Below, piece by piece: positions 1 to 8,605 of a DNA stretch of 64,000 bases (position 1 is the stretch's first letter; every line of letters begins with the position of its first letter). A model generated the notes under the pieces. That model was not told where the DNA came from, did not search any database, and was given only the letters and a program-made list of their open reading frames with translations. Origin of the DNA: Candidatus Zhuqueibacterota bacterium (lineage in GTDB: Bacteria; Zhuqueibacterota; Zhuqueibacteria; Residuimicrobiales; Oceaniaggregativiventaceae); NCBI GenBank assembly GCA_014728085.1, contig WJMF01000099.1:1-64000 (forward strand), given 5' to 3'. The position numbers were made by a program, and so were the translations under genes.

Positions 1-909
1 ATAACAGCGTCCCAGCAGGAACATGCTTTCTTCTGCAATTTCACTGTTGGGAGCGATTGCCAAAATAGCCGTTAACGGTTCCAAAGCATCTTTATAGCGC
101 TGTAGTTTGACCAGGCTCCAACCGGCGGCAATTAATGCCTGGGAATATTGTTCATGATTTGTGGAAACCTGTTTGAATTGTTCAAGCGCTTCGCCAAAAT
201 AACCCAGCTCATAATAGATATAGCCCAGTGTCAGATGTGTTTCATCAACCACTTTTCGACGGCTTTGGGTTGTGATATTCAGCGATGTGATTTTATGAAA
301 CGTATCCAGGGCTTGCCTGACCTGGCGCTGACGCATATAACACGTTGCAAGAGTGTATAAACCATAGTCATAATAAAGGCCGTTTTCACTCATCTGATTT
401 AACAACTCAACAGCGCTCTCATAATTATTCATTTTGCTATAACTCAATCCGGCATAATAGCGCGCTATGTCCAGAATTTCCGAAGAGGCATGCGCACGCC
501 GGATGACCTTGTAGAATTCTATGCATTTCAGATAATTGTTTATATCGTATTCAATCCTTTGCAGACCCAATAGAGCATTGGGCAGATGAGGGCTATTGAT
601 ATATTTCTTGACCAAATGTTTATATATTTTACTTGCCGCTTTTTTCAGATCGATCTCATAGAGGCAATCGCCCAAAATATAGATCACCTGATCGAGTTTT
701 GAATAACCGGAGTAAAAGTCCAGCAGGATCACCAGGTCGCGGGCACATTCCCAGTATTTTGCTTCGTTATAGAGGCTTTTTGCCTCATAGAACAACTGGT
801 CTGAAGTTTTTTCGAGACGGTGCTCGGATTCCCGGTCAAAACTCTGGGAAAAGCTGGAAATCCAAAAGAGACAGAGTATAAGTGTTGTTATGTTGATTGT
901 TTTTTTCAC
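1..909 (-). CDS. secreted TPR-repeat protein, C-terminus cut by window edge
   Basis: An open frame of 303 codons reads leftward off the window. It starts at a GTG (907-909). The N-terminus is basic, followed by a hydrophobic segment at about residues 5-17 and a likely signal peptidase site after SFSQ near residue 22, so export is expected. From about residue 35 the chain is a run of TPR-like helical pairs; the best one reads LGYIYYELGYFGEALEQF near residue 240. No enzymatic motif is visible. It lies 36 nt behind the outer-membrane-type gene and is probably co-transcribed with it, which suggests an envelope or gliding/secretion-type scaffold; that role is inference. The true length is unknown. 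Confidence 0.8.
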   Translation of the reverse strand, partial: MKKTINITTLILCLFWISSFSQSFDRESEHRLEKTSDQLFYEAKSLYNEAKYWECARDLVILLDFYSGYSKLDQVIYILGDCLYEIDLKKAASKIYKHLVKKYINSPHLPNALLGLQRIEYDINNYLKCIEFYKVIRRAHASSEILDIARYYAGLSYSKMNNYESAVELLNQMSENGLYYDYGLYTLATCYMRQRQVRQALDTFHKITSLNITTQSRRKVVDETHLTLGYIYYELGYFGEALEQFKQVSTNHEQYSQALIAAGWSLVKLQRYKDALEPLTAILAIAPNSEIAEESMFLLGRCY

Positions 910-945
910 AAGCCTTATTATCTATGGATCGTTCTAATTTTTATA

Positions 946-2013
946 CTATTGCGGTTCTTTTTGTTCCTTTTTTTCAAGATTTTTTCGCATCTCTTCCAGT
1001 TCTTTTGCCACCTGTTTGCGCTTTTTTCGAATCTCTTCCAGTTTGCGTTTTTCCTCTTCTTCCGTTTGTTTTTGAACTTTTTCTGCCGGTGTCAGGTATT
1101 TAAAAAGCGTTGTGCTGTAGGTTACACCCACGATTGCCTTCCATTCTGCATAGTCTTTTATCAGGGGGGTGTGTGTTTTCACTTTTTTGTCGGCTTTTTT
1201 ATGCAAGCCGACATCCACTGCAAGATCAACTATTAAATTCGCCGGTCCCATGAAGCGAAACCCCTGTGTGTATCTCAGCGAGTTGTACTCGAAGGCAATC
1301 GACGGATTGTTGAAAAAGACCTCACCGCTCAATTCAGAATATAGCAAGGAGGAGCGTATCGGGAATTTCAGGGCAATGCCACCGATAAATTGATCGATTT
1401 CAGCGTGAAAATATCTGTCATTCCAATTGTGATCCCGGTAACCGGCGTTAAAGGAAAATTTGAGGGGAAATGCTGCGGAAGAATTTTTAAAATCAAGATT
1501 AAAGAGCAGCAGCGTTCCCCAGCCGTTTTCACCGGAGTTATAGGGTTCAAACCGTATGTTGGCGGTCGGCGCGGTTGCAAAACTGGCAAACGCCAGTACA
1601 CCCAGCTGAAAAACGGATGCTGATCCGGAAATTTGATATTTCAACCCGACCTTTGTATCTCCCAGGGGGCCCCAAACATGATTTTGATCGTCCTGATAAG
1701 GAACGAATTGGGTAAAGAGTTCCAGGTTTTTAAATACGCCAAGCGTCAGTCCCAGGCTCAGCGTATGGTCTTCATATGAATTTTGTTTTTCTTCTTCCAG
1801 TGTGCCGGCGGCGTCCTCTGTGGTGATATAGCCCAGGTAAACAGGATTTATTAACAGATTGCCTGTAAATACGGTTTGCGCATCGTATATTCGCAGCAAT
1901 CCTTTGCCGCCGGTTATCCCAACCTGGCTCGAGACCGGAACCGCCGACAGAAAGCTGCTGATTATAATTATCCTGACGACCCAGGAGTGCGTTGAGATTG
2001 CTTTTCTATTCAA
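946..2013 (-). CDS. putative outer-membrane beta-barrel protein with charged C-terminal coiled coil
   Basis: A 355-residue protein with a signal peptide (hydrophobic residues about 13-27, cleavage near VSSQ). The body alternates hydrophobic and polar residues and is rich in aromatic and glycine residues, as in outer-membrane barrels. The last 45 or so residues switch to a Lys/Glu coiled coil that would lie in the periplasm. The start is TTG at 2011-2013, preceded by GAGG seven bases upstream. I do not recognise a named family. It sits between the vWA protein and a secreted TPR protein, so an envelope role is likely. The encoding of a soluble charged tail behind a barrel is unusual but seen in OmpA-like anchors; no OmpA peptidoglycan-binding motif is present. 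Confidence 0.7.
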   Translation of the reverse strand: MNRKAISTHSWVVRIIIISSFLSAVPVSSQVGITGGKGLLRIYDAQTVFTGNLLINPVYLGYITTEDAAGTLEEEKQNSYEDHTLSLGLTLGVFKNLELFTQFVPYQDDQNHVWGPLGDTKVGLKYQISGSASVFQLGVLAFASFATAPTANIRFEPYNSGENGWGTLLLFNLDFKNSSAAFPLKFSFNAGYRDHNWNDRYFHAEIDQFIGGIALKFPIRSSLLYSELSGEVFFNNPSIAFEYNSLRYTQGFRFMGPANLIVDLAVDVGLHKKADKKVKTHTPLIKDYAEWKAIVGVTYSTTLFKYLTPAEKVQKQTEEEEKRKLEEIRKKRKQVAKELEEMRKNLEKKEQKEPQ

Positions 2014-2056
2014 TTTAAATCCTCGTTTTTACATGAATGAATATCAATAAATTAAC

Positions 2057-2089
2057 TTTCAATTTAATTGAAACAGGATAAACATTCAA
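2057..2089 (-). promoter_or_regulatory. possible promoter with overlapping palindrome
   Basis: A perfect inverted repeat TTTCAATT-T-AATTGAAA occupies 2057-2073. On the minus strand a weak sigma70-like pair, TTGAAT (2084-2089) and TAAATT (2061-2066) with a 17-nt spacer, overlaps it. This would drive the outer-membrane-type gene at 2013, and a dimeric repressor bound to the palindrome would block the -10 element. The region is AT-rich, so chance is a real alternative. Confidence 0.3.
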
Positions 2090-2133
2090 TACATTTTTAC
2101 TATACGCAAATCAGGGAGTTTGCAGACAAAAAA

Positions 2134-4317
2134 TTAAACCATACCCGCTCTTTTGCGGATAAACCATTCCAAGGCAAGCAGGAATATGATGAGGAAGAGA
2201 ATGATGGGTTGATTCCAGAGACTCTGTTCTTTTTCGATAATATCATTTTTTACGTTGCCCTGAATCAGTAGAGATAGCTTGTTAAGGGAATCGGGTTCGA
2301 TATATTGTCCTCCGCTGTTCAGGGCCAGGCTTTTCAGGGTGGTGCGCGCCTGCCGGGTGACGGAGAGCTCTTTGCTGTATTCACCTACTGAAAATCTAAA
2401 CTCTGTGTTTCCCAATTCCCGGTTATGAAGAGATGCCCGGGCCCGGATCGTATAATCACCCGGGTATTGTGGAGAAATTTCAGCTCTGTATATACCCGTT
2501 TCCACTGCGGTGGGGATATATTCTTTTTTGTACAGAGGGTGCTCCAAACGCAACAGGATGTCGGCGGAATCAACGGGCTCGAGTTTTTGATCGAAGACCT
2601 GAACCTCTATAAAGGCTTTTTCGCCGAAACGGTAGCGGGTATTGGCTTTAATCTGTACAAGATTATCCGATTTTTTGGTTTCCAGCCATCTGATTGTGTT
2701 GTTGATCAAGTGGTGATAGATTTGGTTCTGCGGATCCATGCCTTTTACCATTAAATCCCATTGCCAAAGGCCATCCGCTAAAAACGCTGCGGATTTATTC
2801 GTCGTGCTTTTTCGGATCACAAATAAAGGATTTTTTGCCGTGTCTTGTTTTTGCAAAATATTCCGAACGCCATATAATAATACGGTGCTGTTCGGCCAGA
2901 GGGTTATGTTTTTCAGGTTCATATATACCGGTGGAAGTTGATCCCATATTAAGGATCCGGGGGCTGTTTGTTCATCAAATGCAGTAACCGGGTGTTGTTT
3001 TCCCTGTGCGGAGCGCAGGGGAAATACCTTTTCCGCCTGAGCAGGCGTGCTATTTGCAAGTACCGGAATAAAAGGTTCCAGTTCCCCCAGTTTTCGCATG
3101 TCGACAGACTGATCTGCGAAGAGCAGGATGGATTGCTGGTTTTGGTTTATGGATTTGATTAATTTCTGTAACAGGGCGTCAGATGTGTGGCGACCGGGAA
3201 AATCGACCAGGATAAAAATATCCACGTCCTGCAGCCGGGAGAGTATGTCGCTTTTGGGGGCGACATTAAGGAAAGCGTTTCGCTCTTTCTGAACCTCGGT
3301 GAAAATTTGATATCGTTGGTTTTGGCTCAGATGTCGCCGTAAAAAAGAAATTTCCGGCGTCACTCGGCCGGCCAATATGAGAATGGTGAGTTTTGCTTTT
3401 AATACATCTATGTAAACGGTTTGACGGTTGTTTTCGAGCATTTTCTCGTCGCTTTTGCGTCCTATATCCACGATGAGTTTATGCTGTCCCGGTGTTTGCG
3501 GTAAATAATCAAGCGTGATCGTTTTCTCTGAAGGTGACGGCGGTAGTTGTACGGTTTGCCGGGCATGTACGGAATCCTCCTTGATCAAACGGATGGTTGT
3601 CTGTGTTCGGGAAAAGCCGTTATTCTGTATCTTGATCTTAACCGGTGTCGTTTCTCCCGTATAGGCAAAGGCGCTGGTGGACAGGTCGTCTATTTTAAGG
3701 TCCGGTATTTCTTTATCAGAACCGATGCCGATGCTGTAAATGGGCACAGTGCTTTTTTCAGCGCTGCGAACGGGATTCCCCCCTCTGTTATAATTTCCAT
3801 CGCTAACAACCAGCATGGCGCTGAGGTTTTCGGATTGCATTTCTTCCCGCACATGCCTGATGGCCAGCGAAATATCCGTAACATCGCCAATAAACATCAA
3901 TGAATCTATTCCCGGGGCGGAAAAAGCTTTTGGGTGTGATGAGAATCGGTACCATTTAAAGCCATAGTCCGGAAACAATCCGGCGAGTTGGTGGAGAACG
4001 GATTTAACGATTTGCGGCCGGTTGCCGCGGGCGTCTTCCACATTCATACTTGCGGATACATCCGTCAGCACGGCCAGCCGGGGGGGGTGGGATTTTTTAT
4101 AGCGATGGCCGACTGTGGCCTGGAACAGAACCAACAGACAGAGAGTCAGGGCGAGGGAGCGAAGCGTGATGAGAAGAACTTTTTTTGATTTTGAAATGAC
4201 CGGGTTGGTTTTTCTATAGATATAGATCGTAAAGAGCACGGCCGACAGCAATGAGAGGATAACCCAGAGCGGATGTTGTGAAAAGAAGAGCCAGTATTGA
4301 TTCAGGAACAGTGTCAA
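2134..4317 (-). CDS. membrane-anchored von Willebrand factor A domain protein
   Basis: A 727-residue protein with two N-terminal membrane segments (about residues 13-30 and 47-66), a vWA domain starting near residue 78 with the MIDAS signature DVSAS, a long beta-rich periplasmic region, and a C-terminal membrane helix (about 702-718) ending in basic residues. The layout resembles BatA-like and CARDB-type vWA membrane proteins whose function is mostly unknown. The start is TTG at 4315-4317, overlapping the tsaD stop as TTGA, so the two are translationally coupled. The second half contains repeated carboxypeptidase-regulatory/Ig-like strands. No MoxR ATPase is nearby, unlike classical Bat operons. 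Confidence 0.75.
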   Translation of the reverse strand: MTLFLNQYWLFFSQHPLWVILSLLSAVLFTIYIYRKTNPVISKSKKVLLITLRSLALTLCLLVLFQATVGHRYKKSHPPRLAVLTDVSASMNVEDARGNRPQIVKSVLHQLAGLFPDYGFKWYRFSSHPKAFSAPGIDSLMFIGDVTDISLAIRHVREEMQSENLSAMLVVSDGNYNRGGNPVRSAEKSTVPIYSIGIGSDKEIPDLKIDDLSTSAFAYTGETTPVKIKIQNNGFSRTQTTIRLIKEDSVHARQTVQLPPSPSEKTITLDYLPQTPGQHKLIVDIGRKSDEKMLENNRQTVYIDVLKAKLTILILAGRVTPEISFLRRHLSQNQRYQIFTEVQKERNAFLNVAPKSDILSRLQDVDIFILVDFPGRHTSDALLQKLIKSINQNQQSILLFADQSVDMRKLGELEPFIPVLANSTPAQAEKVFPLRSAQGKQHPVTAFDEQTAPGSLIWDQLPPVYMNLKNITLWPNSTVLLYGVRNILQKQDTAKNPLFVIRKSTTNKSAAFLADGLWQWDLMVKGMDPQNQIYHHLINNTIRWLETKKSDNLVQIKANTRYRFGEKAFIEVQVFDQKLEPVDSADILLRLEHPLYKKEYIPTAVETGIYRAEISPQYPGDYTIRARASLHNRELGNTEFRFSVGEYSKELSVTRQARTTLKSLALNSGGQYIEPDSLNKLSLLIQGNVKNDIIEKEQSLWNQPIILFLIIFLLALEWFIRKRAGMV

Positions 4318-5342
4318 GATTTCCCGCCTTTTCGTTTCGGTTTGGTGTCGAGGCTCAGATTGGGAATAACATCAAGGTCAAAACCGGACTTTTCGCCGTT
4401 TTGCAGGCGAATCGTTCCTGCCTGCGCGATCATTGCCGCATTATCGGTGCACAGTTGCGGTGAAGGAATAAATAGTTCCAGATTGTTTTTCTCGCAGGCA
4501 TTCTGAAACCGGTTTCGCAGGGCCTGGTTACGAACAACTCCTCCGGCAAGTACGATTTGCCGGCAGTTGTGTATTTCTAAAGCCATCAATGTTTTATTGA
4601 GCAAAGCGTCGATAACCGCTCTTTGAAAACCGGCAGCAATGTCTGCGTTTTGCGCTTGCAACTCCCGGGGGGATAGCGATTGAACGTGATAGAGAACAGC
4701 TGTTTTCAAACCGCTGAAACTAAAATCAAGATTATTCTTTTTATCCAATCCAATCGGAAAATTTATTGCCCTGCTATCTCCGGCGGTTGCCGCTTTTTCG
4801 ATCGCCGGGCCACCCGGATAGCCTAGATTTAAAATTTTAGAAACCTTGTCAAAGGCCTCACCGGCAGCATCGTCAATGGTCTGGCCGACAATTTTATAGC
4901 ACAGTGGTTTTTCCACATGGACCAGCAGGGTATGGCCGCCCGAAACCACCAATGCCAAACAGGGATAATCGGGCTGGCGGCTTTCCGCGGTTGTCGCCAG
5001 AATATGTCCTTCCAGGTGGTTTATACCGATAAAGGGCAGATCCAGAGAGAACGCCAACGCTTTGCACATGCTCAATCCTACGAGAAGAGAGCCTGCCAGG
5101 CCGGGGCCATACGTCACAGCAAGACCCTGCAGATTGGAGAAATCAATATTCGCTTCCGACAGGGCGCTCTGAATGATCACGGGCAGCTGGCGCAAGTGTG
5201 CTCTGGAGGCGAATTCCGGCACCACGCCTCCGAAGCGTTGGTGGATTTCCTGAGTTGCCACCACGTTGGAAAGAATGTTGTCCTGTGCAACGACAGCAGC
5301 GCTGGTTTCGTCGCAAGATGTTTCAATTCCCAATACCATCAT
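4314..5342 (-). CDS. tsaD: tRNA N6-threonylcarbamoyladenosine transferase TsaD
   Basis: TsaD transfers threonylcarbamoyl from TC-AMP to A37 of ANN-decoding tRNAs. The protein opens with MVLGIETSCDETSAAVV, the family signature, and carries the metal-binding histidines in INHLEGH near residue 110 plus the VSGGHT and FSFSGLKTA motifs. From the ATG at 5340-5342 it is 342 residues, the normal length. A longer reading from a TTG at 5375 exists but adds residues with no family support. It follows the YbbR gene by about 140 nt and overlaps the vWA gene by four bases. Confidence 0.95.
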   Translation of the reverse strand: MMVLGIETSCDETSAAVVAQDNILSNVVATQEIHQRFGGVVPEFASRAHLRQLPVIIQSALSEANIDFSNLQGLAVTYGPGLAGSLLVGLSMCKALAFSLDLPFIGINHLEGHILATTAESRQPDYPCLALVVSGGHTLLVHVEKPLCYKIVGQTIDDAAGEAFDKVSKILNLGYPGGPAIEKAATAGDSRAINFPIGLDKKNNLDFSFSGLKTAVLYHVQSLSPRELQAQNADIAAGFQRAVIDALLNKTLMALEIHNCRQIVLAGGVVRNQALRNRFQNACEKNNLELFIPSPQLCTDNAAMIAQAGTIRLQNGEKSGFDLDVIPNLSLDTKPKRKGGKS

Positions 5343-5481
5343 GTTCAAATCGCTTTTATGGGTTCCGGATTTCAACAGACAATAATAATATTTACAAATA
5401 ATGTACGACTTTTAAACGCCTTGGCGTTATGCTTGAAAAGCGCATAGCAGATGGAGATATACGACGGTAGAATACGACATG

Positions 5482-6462
5482 CTAACGCCTTTCAGATTCA
5501 TTTCGTTCCAGGATAATTTTAAATTGCCTGGGTTCTATATCGCGAAACCGCACTTTGGGGATCGGTTTGATCTCCGGGGTAAAACTTTTTTCATTTTGAC
5601 GTTTTTGCCTGGCATAGTTTATTGTGGCCACAATGTCATCTTTGGTGATACCGGATACCACCTGGACTCCGCCTTCGACGACCAGGGACAGGGTTGAGGG
5701 AAAAATAATGGCATTGCTGCGAGGCGGCAGGTTTATGGCTTTGACGGGAATACCTTGCAAATGTTTCTCCATCAATTTCTGTATATCTGCGGAGACCTCT
5801 ACTTTGTTCACGAGCAATCGGCTTTTGGGAATATTGGGATCGATGAGATCGATGCGTTTTCGCAGGGGGAATTTTAAATTTTCCCAATTTGCTTTTTGCG
5901 TGCGGATAAAAGTACAACTGTCGAGAAAGGTTTCGGGTCCCCGAATGGTGACCTGTGCCGGCTGAATGGAGATATCTCCAACCAGAGTGTACCCGGCTTT
6001 TGGCTTGATGATGAATTCAGGTTTAACGGGTACGGTTTTTTCCACCACCTTTTTCATTTCCAGTCTGATCTGTTTGGGGGTGAGCAGATCGATGACGTTC
6101 AGGGATTTAGCCGTGCCGGTGAGGACAATGTCTTCCTGAGACAGGTTTACCGTTACGGTACCGCTTTTCCAGGTGATGTCATTGAGCCAGAGTTTCCCTT
6201 CCCGGAAGATGAGAAAGGCAAGCAGGTTAACGCCCTGTCCCCGTATTCTGACTTTGGCTTTTTGCGGAATTTCATTGGTGATGACAAAATTTTGTTCATT
6301 TTCAGGAATGGCGATGGGAATGGTGGTCACATGTTCGAAAATACCACCGGTTACGATCAGGAACCAAATGATAATAGCAAAGAGGGTGGAAGCGATTTTA
6401 GGTTTGTGACGGTTCCAAAAGTTTGATTCCTTGTTTTTATATAGAATTTTCAAATTTGCCAT
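5482..6462 (-). CDS. YbbR-domain protein (CdaR-like)
   Basis: A 326-residue protein with one N-terminal membrane helix (about residues 24-42) followed by three YbbR-like repeats, each a small all-beta unit (for example VPVKPEFIIKPKAGYTLVGD). In Firmicutes the homologue CdaR binds and tunes the diadenylate cyclase CdaA; in other phyla the role is unclear. No cyclase gene is in the window. It begins eight bases after the zinc-ribbon gene stop, so the two are probably one transcript running on to tsaD. The C-terminus carries a short positively charged tail. Confidence 0.85.
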   Translation of the reverse strand: MANLKILYKNKESNFWNRHKPKIASTLFAIIIWFLIVTGGIFEHVTTIPIAIPENEQNFVITNEIPQKAKVRIRGQGVNLLAFLIFREGKLWLNDITWKSGTVTVNLSQEDIVLTGTAKSLNVIDLLTPKQIRLEMKKVVEKTVPVKPEFIIKPKAGYTLVGDISIQPAQVTIRGPETFLDSCTFIRTQKANWENLKFPLRKRIDLIDPNIPKSRLLVNKVEVSADIQKLMEKHLQGIPVKAINLPPRSNAIIFPSTLSLVVEGGVQVVSGITKDDIVATINYARQKRQNEKSFTPEIKPIPKVRFRDIEPRQFKIILERNESERR

Positions 6463-6470
6463 GAATAAGC

Positions 6471-6662
6471 TTATTTTTTGGTATTGGAGATTTTCCGTCC
6501 CAAACTAATATCACCGTTATCAATGCGGAGATGGAACCCGCACGCGGGATTTGTACAGACCCAGGCTTTATAAAGAATTGAAGCGCCATCACGACCATAA
6601 TCGGACAATGGAAGCAGGACACCCTGATTACATTCCATACAGGAGGGGAATTTCGGTTCCAT
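6471..6662 (-). CDS. small zinc-ribbon protein of unknown function
   Basis: A 63-residue protein with two CxxC-type knuckles: CMEC near residue 8 and CTNPAC near residue 36. This is a four-cysteine zinc ribbon. An ATG start and the eight-base gap to the YbbR gene support a real gene. The region between the cysteine pairs (around SDYGRDGASILYKAWVC) resembles a strand-loop-strand ribbon. It might act as a nucleic-acid-binding or redox-sensing protein, but nothing specific can be stated. Confidence 0.65.
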   Translation of the reverse strand: MEPKFPSCMECNQGVLLPLSDYGRDGASILYKAWVCTNPACGFHLRIDNGDISLGRKISNTKK

Positions 6663-6772
6663 GCTGATTCCTTTATTTGTTTACCTGCGGTTCAATTTTT
6701 CGTAATGTATTATGAAAAATCGTTGAAATCAACGCTTTTTTATCCTGAATACGACAAAACTCCAAACATGAA

Positions 6773-6809
6773 AAAAAGCCAAAATTGGCAGATTCAATTT
6801 TGGCTTTTT
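6773..6809 (-). terminator. rho-independent terminator after rplI
   Basis: A perfect 15-bp stem AAAAAGCCAAAATTG / CAATTTTGGCTTTTT with a 7-nt loop lies 23 bases past the rplI stop. The flanking A and T runs let it work in either direction. It separates the ribosomal operon from the zinc-ribbon/YbbR/tsaD operon. Confidence 0.85.
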
Positions 6810-6832
6810 GATAGATCGCTTGATGGATTCGA

Positions 6833-7276
6833 TTATTCCCTGACCACCCATACTTTGACGGTCGCTTCAACATCCGTGTGTAATTTTACGGGAACATCAT
6901 AAACGCCCAGGGCTTTGATCGGATCTTCGATCAAGATTTTTCTTTTATCAATATCATATCCCTGATCGCGCAATTGATTGGCTATTTCCTGGGAGGTCAC
7001 GGATCCAAAAACTTTATTTTCCTCACCAACCTGAACCGCTGTGGTGATAGAAACCCTGGATAGCTTGTCGGCCAATTCCTGTGCTTCTTTTTTGCCCTTT
7101 TCCTGACGGACTTTTTCCATTTTTCGTTCTTCCTCGAAAGATTTCAGGTTGGCTTTTGTGGCCATGATCGCCTGTCCGGTTGGAACCAAATAATTTCGGG
7201 CAAAACCATCCTTTACTTCAACAATATCGCCGGCACTGCCCAGTTTGTCCACGTCTTGTTTTAATATGATTTTCAT
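6833..7276 (-). CDS. rplI: 50S ribosomal protein L9
   Basis: A 147-residue L9. The N-terminal domain begins MKIILKQDVDKLGSAGD and continues with the conserved KDGFARNYLVPTGQA; a long connecting helix rich in Lys/Glu follows, then the C-terminal domain. L9 binds 23S rRNA near the L1 stalk. It is the last gene of rpsF-ssb-rpsR-rplI, 15 nt after rpsR, and is followed by a strong terminator. Confidence 0.97.
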   Translation of the reverse strand: MKIILKQDVDKLGSAGDIVEVKDGFARNYLVPTGQAIMATKANLKSFEEERKMEKVRQEKGKKEAQELADKLSRVSITTAVQVGEENKVFGSVTSQEIANQLRDQGYDIDKRKILIEDPIKALGVYDVPVKLHTDVEATVKVWVVRE

Positions 7277-7291
7277 GGTTTTATCCTGTAA

Positions 7292-7513
7292 TTATTTTGT
7301 CATTTCCGATATATAGGGAATTAATGCCAGCTCCCGGGCAATTTTGATTGCTCGGGTCAATTGTCGTTGATGTTTGGCACAGCTTCCCGATGTACGCCGG
7401 GGAATGATTTTACCTTGTTCGGTGGTAAAGCGGTTTAACCGCTTTTCTGATTTGAAATCTATATATTCAATCCCCTCTTCGCAGAATCGGCAGATTCTTT
7501 TCTTCTTTAGCAT
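7292..7513 (-). CDS. rpsR: 30S ribosomal protein S18
   Basis: A 73-residue S18 with the family core [23 protein letters not shown]. The N-terminus has CRFCEEG and there is a later Cys in GSCAKH, so this is a C+ form that may bind zinc. It sits nine bases after ssb and fifteen before rplI. Confidence 0.97.
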   Translation of the reverse strand: MLKKKRICRFCEEGIEYIDFKSEKRLNRFTTEQGKIIPRRTSGSCAKHQRQLTRAIKIARELALIPYISEMTK

Positions 7514-7522
7514 GGTTGCTCC

Positions 7523-7999
7523 TTATATTTTAAAATTTTGATATCCAAAATCAAACGGTGTGGTGGGAACCTGAACAGTTTTTGTCTTTTCCTCATTTGG
7601 TTTTGTTGCTGTTTCCACCTTTTTTACCGGCAGGGCATCACTGCTTTGAGCGGCTTTGACATCTAATGCCTGGATTCGCCGTGCCCGGATTTCAACAATA
7701 CTCCGTCCGGTCAAGCCGTCCTCACCGCTTTGCGGTTGATTTTGCAGCTCTCCGTCGATGAGAACGGCGTGATCTTTTTGCAATTCTTGACAGAGATCAG
7801 CCAGTTTGTGCCATGCTGAAATATTTACATGACAAGCGTTCTCCCGTAAAATACCGGCATTATCGCGGTATTTGCGGTTGGTCTCCATTATAAACGTCGC
7901 AACGCTGCTACCGTTCGGCGTTTGGCGAAAAACCGGATCGCTGGTTAAGATGCCGGCGATTTGTATAGTGTTTACATCTGGAATTTTTAATTCAGCCAT
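7523..7999 (-). CDS. ssb: single-stranded DNA-binding (OB-fold) protein
   Basis: A 158-residue SSB from the ATG at 7997-7999 (MAELKIPDVN). The OB fold covers about residues 8-110, with the strand pattern IQIAGILTSDP, SSVATFIMETNRKYR and HVNISAWHKLADLC typical of SSB. A longer reading begins upstream inside rpsF but adds unrelated residues. The C-terminal 45 residues form the usual flexible linker, but the end reads FDFGYQNFKI instead of the acidic DDDIPF-like tip that binds replication partners. It occupies the place of priB/ssb between rpsF and rpsR. It could be a PriB-like paralogue, with the replicative SSB encoded elsewhere. Confidence 0.88.
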   Translation of the reverse strand: MAELKIPDVNTIQIAGILTSDPVFRQTPNGSSVATFIMETNRKYRDNAGILRENACHVNISAWHKLADLCQELQKDHAVLIDGELQNQPQSGEDGLTGRSIVEIRARRIQALDVKAAQSSDALPVKKVETATKPNEEKTKTVQVPTTPFDFGYQNFKI

Positions 8000-8034
8000 C
8001 GTACTTGTTTTTTTATTGGCTCGGCTTAACCGGA

Positions 8035-8550
8035 TCAAGACTCGGTTTCTTTATCGGGTTCAGCTTTGGCCGTTTCTTTTTCTTCTTCTTTAACGTCTTC
8101 TTTAACTTTTTCTTTTTCTTTTTCTTCTTTTACTTCTTCTTTTACTTCTTCTTTTACTTCTTTTACTTCTTTTTCTTCAGAACTTTTAGATGCGGGTGGT
8201 TGTGTTTTTTCGCTTTCTCTGGGGGTTTTCGGCAATGATTTCTTTTCGAGTGTTTTTTGCCCCAGCTTGGTCATTTTGAGTGTCAAATGTCGCAAAATGG
8301 ATTCGTTGAGGCGAAATTCACGGTCGAGTTGTTTGATCATCGTTGCCGGTCCGGTGAAACGGACCAAAACATAATAGCCGTATTGGCGCTTTTTAATTTC
8401 ATAAGCCAATCTTTTTTTGCCCCACTCTTCAACTGTTTCGATTTGACCGCCATTGGCCGAAATAAATCGTTCGTATTTGCTGACAATGCTCTGTATCTCT
8501 TCGGTTTTTAACAGTGAATCGATGATGAAAATCGTTTCGTATTTGTCCAA
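8035..8550 (-). CDS. rpsF: 30S ribosomal protein S6 with long charged tail
   Basis: Residues 1 to about 98 are a normal S6 (MDKYETIFIIDSLL; GKKRLAYEIKKRQYGYYVL), which binds S18 on the platform. S6 is usually 95-135 residues; here it is 171 because of a C-terminal tail of alternating Lys and Glu/Val. AAGGAGG lies just upstream of the ATG. It begins the rpsF-ssb-rpsR-rplI string and follows pth by about 55 nt. Confidence 0.96.
   Translation of the reverse strand: MDKYETIFIIDSLLKTEEIQSIVSKYERFISANGGQIETVEEWGKKRLAYEIKKRQYGYYVLVRFTGPATMIKQLDREFRLNESILRHLTLKMTKLGQKTLEKKSLPKTPRESEKTQPPASKSSEEKEVKEVKEEVKEEVKEEKEKEKVKEDVKEEEKETAKAEPDKETES
8083..8180. repeat. tandem low-complexity repeat in the rpsF tail
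   Basis: Near-perfect repeats of a 12-base unit (TTCTTCTTTTAC on the plus strand) with 6- and 9-base variants. They encode repeated EEVK/KEEV units in the S6 tail. The array could change length by slippage in frame. Confidence 0.8.
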
Positions 8551-8605
8551 GTTTAATCCTCCTTAAATGTATGGATTGTTAGAGTTCATTTGGCAAAGGC
8601 GGACG

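Noticed and set aside
5415-5428. Palindrome AACGCC-TT-GGCGTT between the YbbR gene and tsaD
   Set aside because: The two-base centre makes a poor hairpin, no T run follows on the minus strand, and no promoter overlaps it.
8005-8238. Phe-rich plus-strand ORF opposite rpsF
   Set aside because: It is the antisense reading of the Lys/Glu repeat tail of S6.
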